NCBI GenBank assembly: GCA_039715055.1 | Contig: JBDLID010000066.1 | Location: forward strand, 1-16,203 | Source of the DNA: JBDLID01 sp039715055 | GTDB taxonomy: Bacteria > Desulfobacterota > Desulfobulbia > Desulfobulbales > Desulfocapsaceae | DNA length: 16,203 bases | Reading direction: 5' to 3' | Part shown: piece after piece, positions 10,321 through 16,203 of the stretch | Layout: every line of letters starts with the position of its first letter | How positions within the stretch are numbered: position 1 is the stretch's first letter | Program-made: the position numbers and the translations under genes | Notes under the pieces: model-generated | Seen by the model: only the letters and a program-made list of their open reading frames with translations | What the model was told of the DNA's origin: nothing | Databases searched by the model: none

Positions 10321-11691
10321 TTATTTACTGGCGAGTTTACGAAACGGATCAAGGGCAAAATCAATTACCCGGCGTCGCTGGACAACAATTTCCACATCGG
10401 CCTGCATGCCGAAGCGCACCGGCAGCTGACGATCGTTGGCGAGGTAGTGGTCTTTATCAAGGCTCACTTTGCCCTTGTACATAGATCGACCGTCCCGGGC
10501 GGCCTGGGCATTGTTGGAGATATACTCTAGCTTGCCGGTGAGAAAACCAAACCGCTGGTAGGGAAAGGCGTGAAATTTGATCTTGACGTCCTGACCGACT
10601 TTAAGCAGCCCGCGGTCCTTGTCCTGGATGGCAAGCAGCACTGCCTTGCCGGAACCCTTTTCCGAAATGGTGACAATGGGAGTGGAGGGATTGATCTTTT
10701 CACCGGGCTGGTGATAGGAGAGCGATGAGATCTCTCCGTCTGCCGGAGCGCGGATAACAAGAAAGTTATTTTCATCAAGATCGGAAAAGTTGACCTTGGA
10801 GGCGGCCTGGTATGCCTCCTTTGCGGCAAGATATTTCATTTCGATCTCTCTTGTCGCCTGGTCTGAGAGGTTTTGCTTCTTTTCAAGGGCAAGTCGTCCC
10901 TGAATGATCTGCATGTTCAGCTGTTCGATTTTCTGGCTGGAGCTGAGATACTGTCTGGAAAAATTGAGTTCGAGGTCTTCAAGACGGGAAAGCGTCTGTT
11001 TGTATTCGGCTTCTCCACGCTTGAATTCAGTCTCCTTTTCCTGGAGCTGCTTTCCGGATATTCCACCGCCGCCTGGCGAAGCAGCAAGCTTTTTATACTT
11101 TCCAAACAACTCCTTGGCCTGTGCCACGGCTCTTTCTTTGTCACTCAGCTGGAGCCGCATCATCTCCAGTTCCCTTTTCTGGCTGTCTGTGAGTTGGCGA
11201 AGCCCGGCCTCTTTCTGGTGGTTATATTCCCTGGTCAGTAATTTAAGTTTTTCCTCGATGGATTTGATTTCCCTTTGTATCAATTCCTGCTGGGCAGGAA
11301 ACTGTTCCTTGAGCCGGGTCATGTTCTCAAGGGCCAGCCTGGCCTGGGTGGCGGCACCTGCACTCTGGATGGCCTGGGAGGATTTGATGCGGGCAATGAG
11401 GTCGCCCTTGCCAACCGGCACACCTTCCGAGACAAAGATCTCGACAAGTTCACCGGCAACCGGTGAGTAGACTTTTTTGGCACCTTTGCGTTCGGCAAGG
11501 CGGCCCTTGGCGGTGATGATGACATCCGCCTTGGTGATAAATGACCAGGTTAATCCGGCACCGATAAGGGCGATGATGAGATAGAGCAGGGCATGGGCCA
11601 TGAATGAACTGGTTCCCTGGAGAACTTCAATTCCTTCTACCGAGTGTTCTTCCAGTTGTTGTGAATAATCCTGGCTAATGTTATCGCTCAT
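10321..11691 (-). CDS. HlyD-family periplasmic adaptor (membrane fusion protein) of type I secretion
   Basis: This adaptor would link the inner-membrane exporter to the outer-membrane channel. The 456-residue product has a short cytosolic tail (1-28) and one membrane helix (about 30-52). The first half of a lipoyl-like barrel domain follows (VYSPVAGELVEIFVSEG, 74-90). A long charged coiled coil (about 115-300) has a glycine-rich break SPGGGGISGKQL (205-216), probably the hairpin tip or a bend. The second lipoyl half is IRAPADGEISSLSYHQPGEK (313-332). A beta domain ends in RFGMQADVEIVVQRRRVIDF (426-445), close to the HlyD-type C-terminal signature. AGGA about 9 nt before ATG 11691 supports the start. 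A 186-nt gap upstream is the largest inside the operon. The parvulin-like gene follows after 24 nt. Confidence 0.94.
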   Translation of the reverse strand: MSDNISQDYSQQLEEHSVEGIEVLQGTSSFMAHALLYLIIALIGAGLTWSFITKADVIITAKGRLAERKGAKKVYSPVAGELVEIFVSEGVPVGKGDLIARIKSSQAIQSAGAATQARLALENMTRLKEQFPAQQELIQREIKSIEEKLKLLTREYNHQKEAGLRQLTDSQKRELEMMRLQLSDKERAVAQAKELFGKYKKLAASPGGGGISGKQLQEKETEFKRGEAEYKQTLSRLEDLELNFSRQYLSSSQKIEQLNMQIIQGRLALEKKQNLSDQATREIEMKYLAAKEAYQAASKVNFSDLDENNFLVIRAPADGEISSLSYHQPGEKINPSTPIVTISEKGSGKAVLLAIQDKDRGLLKVGQDVKIKFHAFPYQRFGFLTGKLEYISNNAQAARDGRSMYKGKVSLDKDHYLANDRQLPVRFGMQADVEIVVQRRRVIDFALDPFRKLASK

Positions 11692-11877
11692 GAGCGACCA
11701 TCCTTCTTGTTTTGATTTATGGGGCTGACGGTGACGATTGTGAATAATTGAATGTATAAGAAGAGTTGTGTAAGTGGTTTTAATCCGGTCAAAAATAATG
11801 TACCAGGCAGGGGCTTATGTTCCGTGCGGTTCTTTTTGGATTGGAAAATCCAACGAACTGTACCACCCCGATTTTTT
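11692..11877 (-). other. Gap inside the secretion operon
   Basis: This 186-bp spacer between the FHA gene and the HlyD gene carries a stem-loop (11829-11858) just after the FHA stop and the HlyD ribosome binding site at its other end. I see no intrinsic terminator with a T-tract on the minus strand and no clear promoter. The six genes may therefore still be one transcript, but an internal promoter cannot be excluded. Confidence 0.4.
11829..11858 (-). repeat. Perfect 7-bp stem with 4-nt loop plus outer 4-bp stem, after the FHA gene
   Basis: The inner arms TTGGATT (11836-11842) and AATCCAA (11847-11853) are perfectly complementary around a 4-nt loop. After a small asymmetric bulge, outer arms GTTC (11829-11832) and GAAC (11855-11858) extend the stem. 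On the coding (minus) strand the hairpin begins about 20 nt after the FHA stop and is followed by A-rich rather than T-rich sequence, so it is not a standard terminator. It could be an RNA-processing or mRNA-stability hairpin that sets different levels of upstream and downstream products. Structure is seen, role inferred. Confidence 0.5.
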
Positions 11878-14235
11878 CTACTGGGTGTTTTTCGGTTGAA
11901 AAAGGGCCAGTTTTTCCTTCAGGAGTTCAGCTGAAAGAACATGGCTGCCCTGCAGCCGACTGACCTGCATGTCATATTCCTCTTCAATGAGGTCAACGTT
12001 TACCTGATCATCTTTTGAAAGTGTGAGCGCGCCTTCTGAGACTGAATTTTTAGCTTGCAGGATAAGTTGGTGCGCGCTGCCGATCTTTTCGGCCTGGCTT
12101 CGGTACTGTTTTGAAACGGAAGAGGCCAGCCGCATCTGCCCGCTTATCCCTCCCTGCTTGAGATATTCGCTGAAAATGTCTTTTGCCTTTAAAAGTGCTG
12201 CAGAGTAATTCTGCTGCGCCTGCTGCCGGCACTGTTTTTTGATTTGAACGGTTTGGTCGATATAGAACATGTCAAAGGGGCGGGGACTGGTATGCAGCAT
12301 CGATACAGCCTGGCAGGCAGTCTCCGGGTTGCCTGTGCCCGTTGCTGCACCAAACAGGCGGCTCACCCGCTCCATTTTTTTTGTTTCCTGCGCAACAAGC
12401 TGGTTCCAGCCTTTATCGTCAACAGAAGATAAAAGGCTCAGGGCGGGTTGAGCCTCTCCCTTGATCCACAAATCCCTGACACTGTTCAACTGGCTGCTGG
12501 TTTTGGCAGAGGGTCTTGATGGGATGATGTGTTTTTCAACGAGATCAGAAAACACCCTGGTCTGCATCGTCGACTGCTCAAAGGCGGTGAGCCTGGTGAA
12601 AATCTCATGACTTTCCAGGGCAGTAATGAGCTGCCGGTAGCGGTCGAGATCGGCGAGCCAGCGAGCGTGGTTGATCAGGCCGGGATGGTTTGTGTCGAAA
12701 TCGTTTATTAATGCGGAAAGTTCATTGAATTTTTTTTGTCCGGCAAGACGGTGCAGTTCCTGTTCGGTTTTCTTGATTTTACCTACTTCATAAATTTCAC
12801 TTTCACGGCTGTCGTTCAACTGGCGATGAAAATTTTCAAGAACCGGACGAAATGCTGGAACGTGGAGAGTCATTTCATCATAAATCGGCCGGTAAACACT
12901 CTTGTGCTCCTGCCAGAAACTGTTGATTTCGGTGATTTCATTTTGCCACTCATCAGTGGATTTTTCCTGGGATTTAACAGTAAGCAGCTGGTCGACCCTT
13001 TCAACAAATTGAAGGGAGTCAAGGATATTAGCACTGTTTCTGATATGGCTCGATCGTTGACGACTGGTGTGTAAAAGTTCGGCAACAGCCTGTGTGTCGT
13101 GTTCGCCAAGCATGCCAAGAAAAGAGGGCAGGGTGGTCTGGATGAGAGACTGCAGGCCGATAGCCTGGAATTCTTTGTTCTCTTTTTTGCTGGCAAGGAT
13201 GGTGTCGGCGGCAATAAGACTTTCCGGGTACTGTTTTTCCTTATAGAGCTTGCGGGCAACAGATTCAGGGGTTGAACGCAGGTAAAAAACAGTTCCTCCG
13301 GCGAGGGCGCAAAAGATGATTCCAATTATCCCATAGAGCAGAAGACTACGCTTTTGTTTGCGGGCTGCTGCAGGCTTCTGTAGTGGAGCCACCCCTTGAT
13401 GTTTCGGGCTGCTTTGAGTTTTTTGCGAGAGGGCCTGCTGCTCATCTTCACTGAAGACCCCGAGAAAACTGGTCGCTTCATCCATGTAAATCGTGGCGTC
13501 TTCAGCAGGTTCACTGGATGAAGGTTGGGATGCAGCGGTGTTGATGCTGTCTGTACTGCCAGGGGTGACCGGGGCGGCTGCAGGTTTTTCTTGGGTGGCG
13601 GAATCGTGCAGGGAAAAACGATAGCTACCATTTGGAGCAAACTCAATAAGGCTGCCCTCATTGAGAACATGGGCTCCACCGCTGATTTTTCTTCCATCAA
13701 GGCGAATACCGCTTTGGGGGATCAGCGGGGCAAGGACATATTCAGCCCCCTGTTTTTCAATTTTGACAAAGTCATCATCTGTTTTGGATTTCTTCTGATT
13801 TAACTCCCCTGAGCTTAAGAGAAACGGCAGCGAGCTGATCTCAATACGATCGTTATCTGATCCTGACGCGCGGTGCAGGTATAGTGGCGGCTGGAGTGGG
13901 GATCTTTTACTGTCATCGAGATCGGCAACGTATTCAAAACGGTTGGCAAAAATGATGAGGTCACCGGTTCTCAGCTGTCTTGCAGTCTGGTCAAGTGGTT
14001 CGTCGTTGACCCTGGTACCGTTGAGGCTCTTGTTGTCGGCAAGAAAAATGGCACCATTTTCGCTGCTGAAGGTGGCATGTTGGCGTGAGACATGCTTGAG
14101 TTCCTCCCTGGCCTCATCGGTGGAGTAAGCAGGGGTTTGAAGTTTCTCAGCCTCCCTTCCAAAGACAAAGGGGAAAGAGGTGAGGTTCAAAGACCGGTCG
14201 GCTCTATCGGTTCTAGTGCGAAGCTTGACAATCAC
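11878..14235 (-). CDS. FHA-domain inner-membrane protein with large periplasmic helical region
   Basis: The 785-residue protein begins with an FHA domain (about 1-105). It has the phosphothreonine-binding signatures: FVFGRE (23-28, Gly26/Arg27), KHVSRQHATF (47-56, Ser50/His53) and DNKSLNGTRVND (67-78, Asn72). A second, degenerate FHA-like beta domain at about 155-210 contains SGIRLDGRKISGGAHVLNEG but lacks the SxxH motif. A Pro/Ser/Ala-rich linker (about 212-295) leads to one membrane helix (about 298-318). The remaining 465 or so residues are helical, polar and presumably periplasmic; I recognise no domain there. FHA domains read Ser/Thr phosphorylation and control several secretion machines and ABC transporters, so a switch or scaffold for this exporter is a fair inference. 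Translation probably begins at GTG (14233-14235), with AAGG 11 nt upstream; I see no in-frame ATG nearby. It follows the channel gene by 28 nt. Confidence 0.88.
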   Translation of the reverse strand: MIVKLRTRTDRADRSLNLTSFPFVFGREAEKLQTPAYSTDEAREELKHVSRQHATFSSENGAIFLADNKSLNGTRVNDEPLDQTARQLRTGDLIIFANRFEYVADLDDSKRSPLQPPLYLHRASGSDNDRIEISSLPFLLSSGELNQKKSKTDDDFVKIEKQGAEYVLAPLIPQSGIRLDGRKISGGAHVLNEGSLIEFAPNGSYRFSLHDSATQEKPAAAPVTPGSTDSINTAASQPSSSEPAEDATIYMDEATSFLGVFSEDEQQALSQKTQSSPKHQGVAPLQKPAAARKQKRSLLLYGIIGIIFCALAGGTVFYLRSTPESVARKLYKEKQYPESLIAADTILASKKENKEFQAIGLQSLIQTTLPSFLGMLGEHDTQAVAELLHTSRQRSSHIRNSANILDSLQFVERVDQLLTVKSQEKSTDEWQNEITEINSFWQEHKSVYRPIYDEMTLHVPAFRPVLENFHRQLNDSRESEIYEVGKIKKTEQELHRLAGQKKFNELSALINDFDTNHPGLINHARWLADLDRYRQLITALESHEIFTRLTAFEQSTMQTRVFSDLVEKHIIPSRPSAKTSSQLNSVRDLWIKGEAQPALSLLSSVDDKGWNQLVAQETKKMERVSRLFGAATGTGNPETACQAVSMLHTSPRPFDMFYIDQTVQIKKQCRQQAQQNYSAALLKAKDIFSEYLKQGGISGQMRLASSVSKQYRSQAEKIGSAHQLILQAKNSVSEGALTLSKDDQVNVDLIEEEYDMQVSRLQGSHVLSAELLKEKLALFQPKNTQ

Positions 14236-14263
14236 GACAGCATTTACCTTGGTGTTGGGTATT

Positions 14264-15694
14264 TTATTTTGCGGTTACGGTTGCGCTTGAGTCAGGCCAT
14301 CCGCCGCCAAGTGCCTTGTAAAGAAGAACTGTATCGCGAAAGAGCTGGTTGCTGATCTTTTTTTCGGCCTTAAGTGCTTCAAAGAGACTCTGCTGGACAT
14401 CGATCAGTTCAAGCTGGGAGATGAGGCCGAGCTCCAGGCGTGATTTAAGCTGGGCCTGGATTTTTTTAAGATCGGCAACCCGCTGTCCGGCAATACTGAG
14501 CTGTTCTTTGCGATTGGCCAGATTGGTAAGGGAGTCGGCTACCTCCTGAAAGGCAGTGTTGGCAGTTTTAGCCCATTTGTTTTTTTCAACCTCCATTTCA
14601 TGGATTGCCTTTTGAACTTCGGCCTTGCCGCGGCCACCGTCAAAGATGGGCAGGTTGATATTGGGTAGAAAACCAAGAAACCCACCACTGAGAAGGGAAG
14701 ACAGAGCGGCGCTGGTGAATCCCCCCCTGGCGGTGAGGCTGATCGAAGGGAGCCTGGCCGCTTTGGCGGCCCCAATTTCCTGGGTTGCTTTATTGAGTCG
14801 ATACTCGGCGGCAAGGATATCGGGTCTGCGGTTGAGGAGCTCGGAAGGTAATCCCACCGGTACCTCGGGAAGCTGCTTGAGGCTGGGGTTGGTTCCACGG
14901 TCCAGTTTGACCTCGCTGGTCGGTTTGCCGAGAAGGGCGGCCAGTTTGTGCTCCTGAATGGCTCGGCCCCGCTGAGCCTCAAGCAGATCCTGCCGGTTTT
15001 CATTGACCAGGGCACGCTGGCGGTAGACCTTGTCCTCGCTTTCTATACCGGCTGCGGCCTGTTGCTGGTAGATAGTTAAGATCAGCTCATTATCCTTGAT
15101 ATAGCTCTTAGTCAGGGCGAGCATTGCGTCATACTGGCGGATTGTAAAGTATGAGATGGCGACATCAGAGACCAGGGTGAGATAGCCGGCGCGATAATCG
15201 GCTTTAACAGCCTGCTGTTCAGCCTTGGCTGCTTTAACCCTTCGCTTGTTCTTTCCCCAGATATCCAGTTCCCAGCTGAGGTTGAGTCCTGCCGTAAACG
15301 ATTGACTGTCGCCTGTCTCTTTCGAGTCACTGAAGCGGGCGCCGGTTTCTGAACCAAGGGAAGGATAAAGGTCTGCCTCGTTCTGATCAATCATTGCTCC
15401 GGCGGCAAGCACCCTGGAAACAAGAATTTTAAGATCATAGCTGCCGGTGAGTCCCGTGTCGATCAGATCGGTGAGTGTCGGGTCGTTGAATTCGGCCCAC
15501 CAGTCGCGGCGGATGACCTCGGCCGGGTCAAGCTGAGCAGGGGTTGTTTCTTCAAATTGTTTGTCGGTTTTAAGTTCGCTGCGCTTGTAGTCCGGCCCCA
15601 CCTCGGCACAACCGCCAAGCAACTGTGCAGCAAGAAACAGGGTGAGCAGGTTAAGGAGTGGACGTGTACGATTGGGAAAAATAGGCGTGTGCAT
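14264..15694 (-). CDS. Outer-membrane channel lipoprotein, TolC/NodT (OprM-like) family
   Basis: This would be the outer-membrane exit duct for the exporter. The 476-residue product has a signal sequence with a lipobox, LLGGC, making Cys29 the lipidation site; Ala at +2 is consistent with outer-membrane sorting. Family hallmarks include VGPDYKR (32-38), WWAEFNDPTLTDLI (65-78), ELDIWGKNKRRVKAAKAEQQ, LLNRRPDILAAEYRL, LPIFDGGRGKAEV and the C-terminal LFRDTVLLYKALGGGW. The two repeated halves of the outer-membrane factor fold are both present and the length is normal. This lipidated subfamily usually pairs with RND efflux pumps; here it is first in an operon with a HlyD adaptor and a C39 exporter, so a type I secretion role is inferred from context. 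ATG 15694 has GAGA six nt upstream. It is divergent from the small leader-peptide gene. Confidence 0.94.
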   Translation of the reverse strand: MHTPIFPNRTRPLLNLLTLFLAAQLLGGCAEVGPDYKRSELKTDKQFEETTPAQLDPAEVIRRDWWAEFNDPTLTDLIDTGLTGSYDLKILVSRVLAAGAMIDQNEADLYPSLGSETGARFSDSKETGDSQSFTAGLNLSWELDIWGKNKRRVKAAKAEQQAVKADYRAGYLTLVSDVAISYFTIRQYDAMLALTKSYIKDNELILTIYQQQAAAGIESEDKVYRQRALVNENRQDLLEAQRGRAIQEHKLAALLGKPTSEVKLDRGTNPSLKQLPEVPVGLPSELLNRRPDILAAEYRLNKATQEIGAAKAARLPSISLTARGGFTSAALSSLLSGGFLGFLPNINLPIFDGGRGKAEVQKAIHEMEVEKNKWAKTANTAFQEVADSLTNLANRKEQLSIAGQRVADLKKIQAQLKSRLELGLISQLELIDVQQSLFEALKAEKKISNQLFRDTVLLYKALGGGWPDSSATVTAK

Positions 15695-15834
15695 GATGTT
15701 CTCAATGTCCCTTATGGAAAAACGAGCCCTGTCAGGCAGGTGATTTTATGATTGTGCGAGATGTCCCGGTGATGGACCGGAAGGCATTTTTTGCTTTGAG
15801 TTAAGCATGTTTAACCGATACTGACCGTTTTGGG

Positions 15835-15854
15835 AATAGGTAGAATTACCTATT
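15835..15854. promoter_or_regulatory. Perfect inverted repeat, candidate activator-binding site (UAS/operator)
   Basis: AATAGGTA (15835-15842) and TACCTATT (15847-15854) are exact reverse complements separated by GAAT. The centre lies about 205 bp upstream of the sigma-54 -24 element, a normal distance for a sigma-54 activator site. It also lies about 150 bp upstream of the channel gene start, so it could serve either direction. The symmetry is seen directly; the bound protein, perhaps the operon's own Fis-type helix-turn-helix activator, is inferred. Confidence 0.5.
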
Positions 15855-15890
15855 TCTCACACAATTTTCATTTGACGAAAAAATATATTA

Positions 15891-15911
15891 GTGTTGTCGA
15901 GATGATGACAC
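15891..15911. promoter_or_regulatory. Imperfect inverted repeat, TGTC-N8-GACA
   Basis: GTGTTGTC (15891-15898) and GATGACAC (15904-15911) are inverted around GAGAT with two non-Watson-Crick positions (G-T pairs). It contains TGTC and GACA half-sites eight bases apart. It lies about 150 bp upstream of the sigma-54 promoter and could be a second activator site, but its half-sites do not resemble the 15835-15854 repeat. Confidence 0.2.
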
Positions 15912-16048
15912 CAATGTTCCTCATTGTTACTTTTTCGAAAACTATAATTCTGTTTTTGAGACCACGATGGCGAAAAATATTTAACAATAGAAGAAAAAAC
16001 AACGATTATTCAGCAGGTTGAGGGTCTTGGGGATATTGTTTTTAATAA

Positions 16049-16064
16049 TGGCACGCATTGTGTA
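16049..16064 (+). promoter_or_regulatory. Sigma-54 (-24/-12) promoter of the leader-peptide gene
   Basis: TGGCACG (16049-16055) matches the -24 consensus element exactly. After four bases, GTGTA (16060-16064) aligns with the -12 element TTGCA, with T and G of the core correct but T in place of the usual C. The spacing of the two elements is exact. Transcription would begin near 16075, giving a leader of about 55 nt before the ATG at 16130. The nearby operon encodes a sigma-54 activator with an intact GAFTGA loop, which supports the call. Confidence 0.7.
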
Positions 16065-16117
16065 ATGACATAGACATACCGACAACAGTTAAGATTCAAA
16101 ACAGAGTCAACAATATC

Positions 16118-16124
16118 AAGGAGG
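16118..16124 (+). promoter_or_regulatory. Strong ribosome binding site of the leader-peptide gene
   Basis: AAGGAGG is a near-perfect anti-Shine-Dalgarno match, five bases before the ATG at 16130. It is the strongest such site in the window. It supports the short open frame at the right edge as a real, well-expressed gene and fixes its start. Confidence 0.85.
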
Positions 16125-16129
16125 CTTAA

Positions 16130-16203
16130 ATGGCTGCAATAATGATCAACGACCTGGAAATGAGCAAGGATCTGGACAGCAAGGCACTTGAAAATATCAT
16201 GGG
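16130..16203 (+). CDS. Small secreted peptide precursor with double-glycine-type leader, 3' end outside window
   Basis: Only 25 codons lie in the window: MAAIMINDLEM followed by SKDLDSKALENIMG. This fits a double-glycine leader of the kind cut by C39 peptidases. If residue 26 is a second glycine, hydrophobic residues fall at the preferred positions: Ile23 (-4), Leu20 (-7) and Leu15 (-12), within an acidic, helix-prone segment. The second glycine itself is not visible, so the cleavage site is inferred. The gene is divergent from an operon encoding a C39 exporter and has its own sigma-54 promoter and a strong ribosome binding site. The core could be a bacteriocin, a modified peptide, a signal or a larger secreted protein; nothing in the window decides this. 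Confidence 0.75.
   Translation, partial: MAAIMINDLEMSKDLDSKALENIM

Larger units (their letters stand above)
15695..16129. other. AT-rich divergent control region between the secretion operon and the leader-peptide gene
   Basis: About 435 bases separate the channel gene start from the small gene start. From about 15840 onward the base composition is visibly more AT-rich than the flanking genes. It holds a perfect 8-bp inverted repeat (15835-15854), a weaker inverted repeat (15891-15911), the palindrome TTTTCGAAAA (15932-15941), a sigma-54 promoter (16049-16064) and a strong ribosome binding site. A 63-codon open frame at 15830-16021 has no ribosome binding site and I do not regard it as a gene. 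I could not identify a convincing promoter for the minus-strand operon. Confidence 0.6.

Noticed and set aside
15766..15780. CCGGT-GATGG-ACCGG inverted repeat upstream of the channel gene
   Set aside because: Five-base arms are within chance expectation for this composition, and nothing in context supports a role.
15783..15795. A second possible sigma-54 promoter, GG...TTGCT, on the plus strand
   Set aside because: The GG and GC doublets are only eight bases apart instead of ten and the -24 element does not match.
15830..16021. A 63-codon plus-strand frame in the divergent control region
   Set aside because: It has no ribosome binding site, spans the candidate regulatory palindromes and translates to low-complexity, AT-driven residues.

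Overview
The window looks like chromosome from a Gram-negative anaerobe, most plausibly a deltaproteobacterium of the Desulfobacterota (Desulfobulbales-like). The grounds are an anaerobic-type cobalamin module (cbiG, cbiH), a sigma-54 enhancer-binding protein, a lipoprotein outer-membrane channel, and a REC plus kinase signalling protein beside a PAS sensor. The taxon is inferred from gene content only. Coding density is high. The two longest non-coding stretches are 2483-2924 and 15695-16129.

Layout. (1) Bases 1-2482, minus strand: a two-gene signalling unit. It is a response regulator fused to a histidine-kinase core (1418-2482), followed by a six-helix membrane PAS sensor (1-1384) that runs off the left edge. 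(2) Bases 2925-5276, plus strand: a tight B12-biosynthesis trio of cbiG, cbiH and a CobC-like phosphatase. (3) Bases 5263-15694, minus strand: a six-gene secretion operon. Its order is outer-membrane channel lipoprotein, FHA-domain membrane protein, HlyD-type adaptor, parvulin-like protein, C39-peptidase ABC exporter with two cyclic-nucleotide-binding domains, and sigma-54 activator. (4) Bases 16130 to the right edge, plus strand and divergent from the operon: the first 25 codons of a small protein whose N-terminus looks like a double-glycine leader. A strong ribosome binding site and a good sigma-54 -24/-12 promoter precede it.

How it fits together. The divergent small gene probably encodes the cargo. 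The C39 domain (catalytic Cys, His, Asp and oxyanion Gln all present) would cut its leader after Gly-Gly. The ABC domain, HlyD adaptor and outer-membrane channel would carry the core across both membranes. The last gene of the operon encodes a sigma-54 activator that can be expected to switch on the cargo promoter. Three components look regulatory: two cNMP-type domains on the transporter, a phosphothreonine-reading FHA domain tethered to the inner membrane, and a parvulin-like protein with no signal peptide. This regulated, leader-peptide-dependent type I secretion system is the most interesting content of the window. What it exports cannot be seen, because the window ends exactly at the predicted cleavage site.
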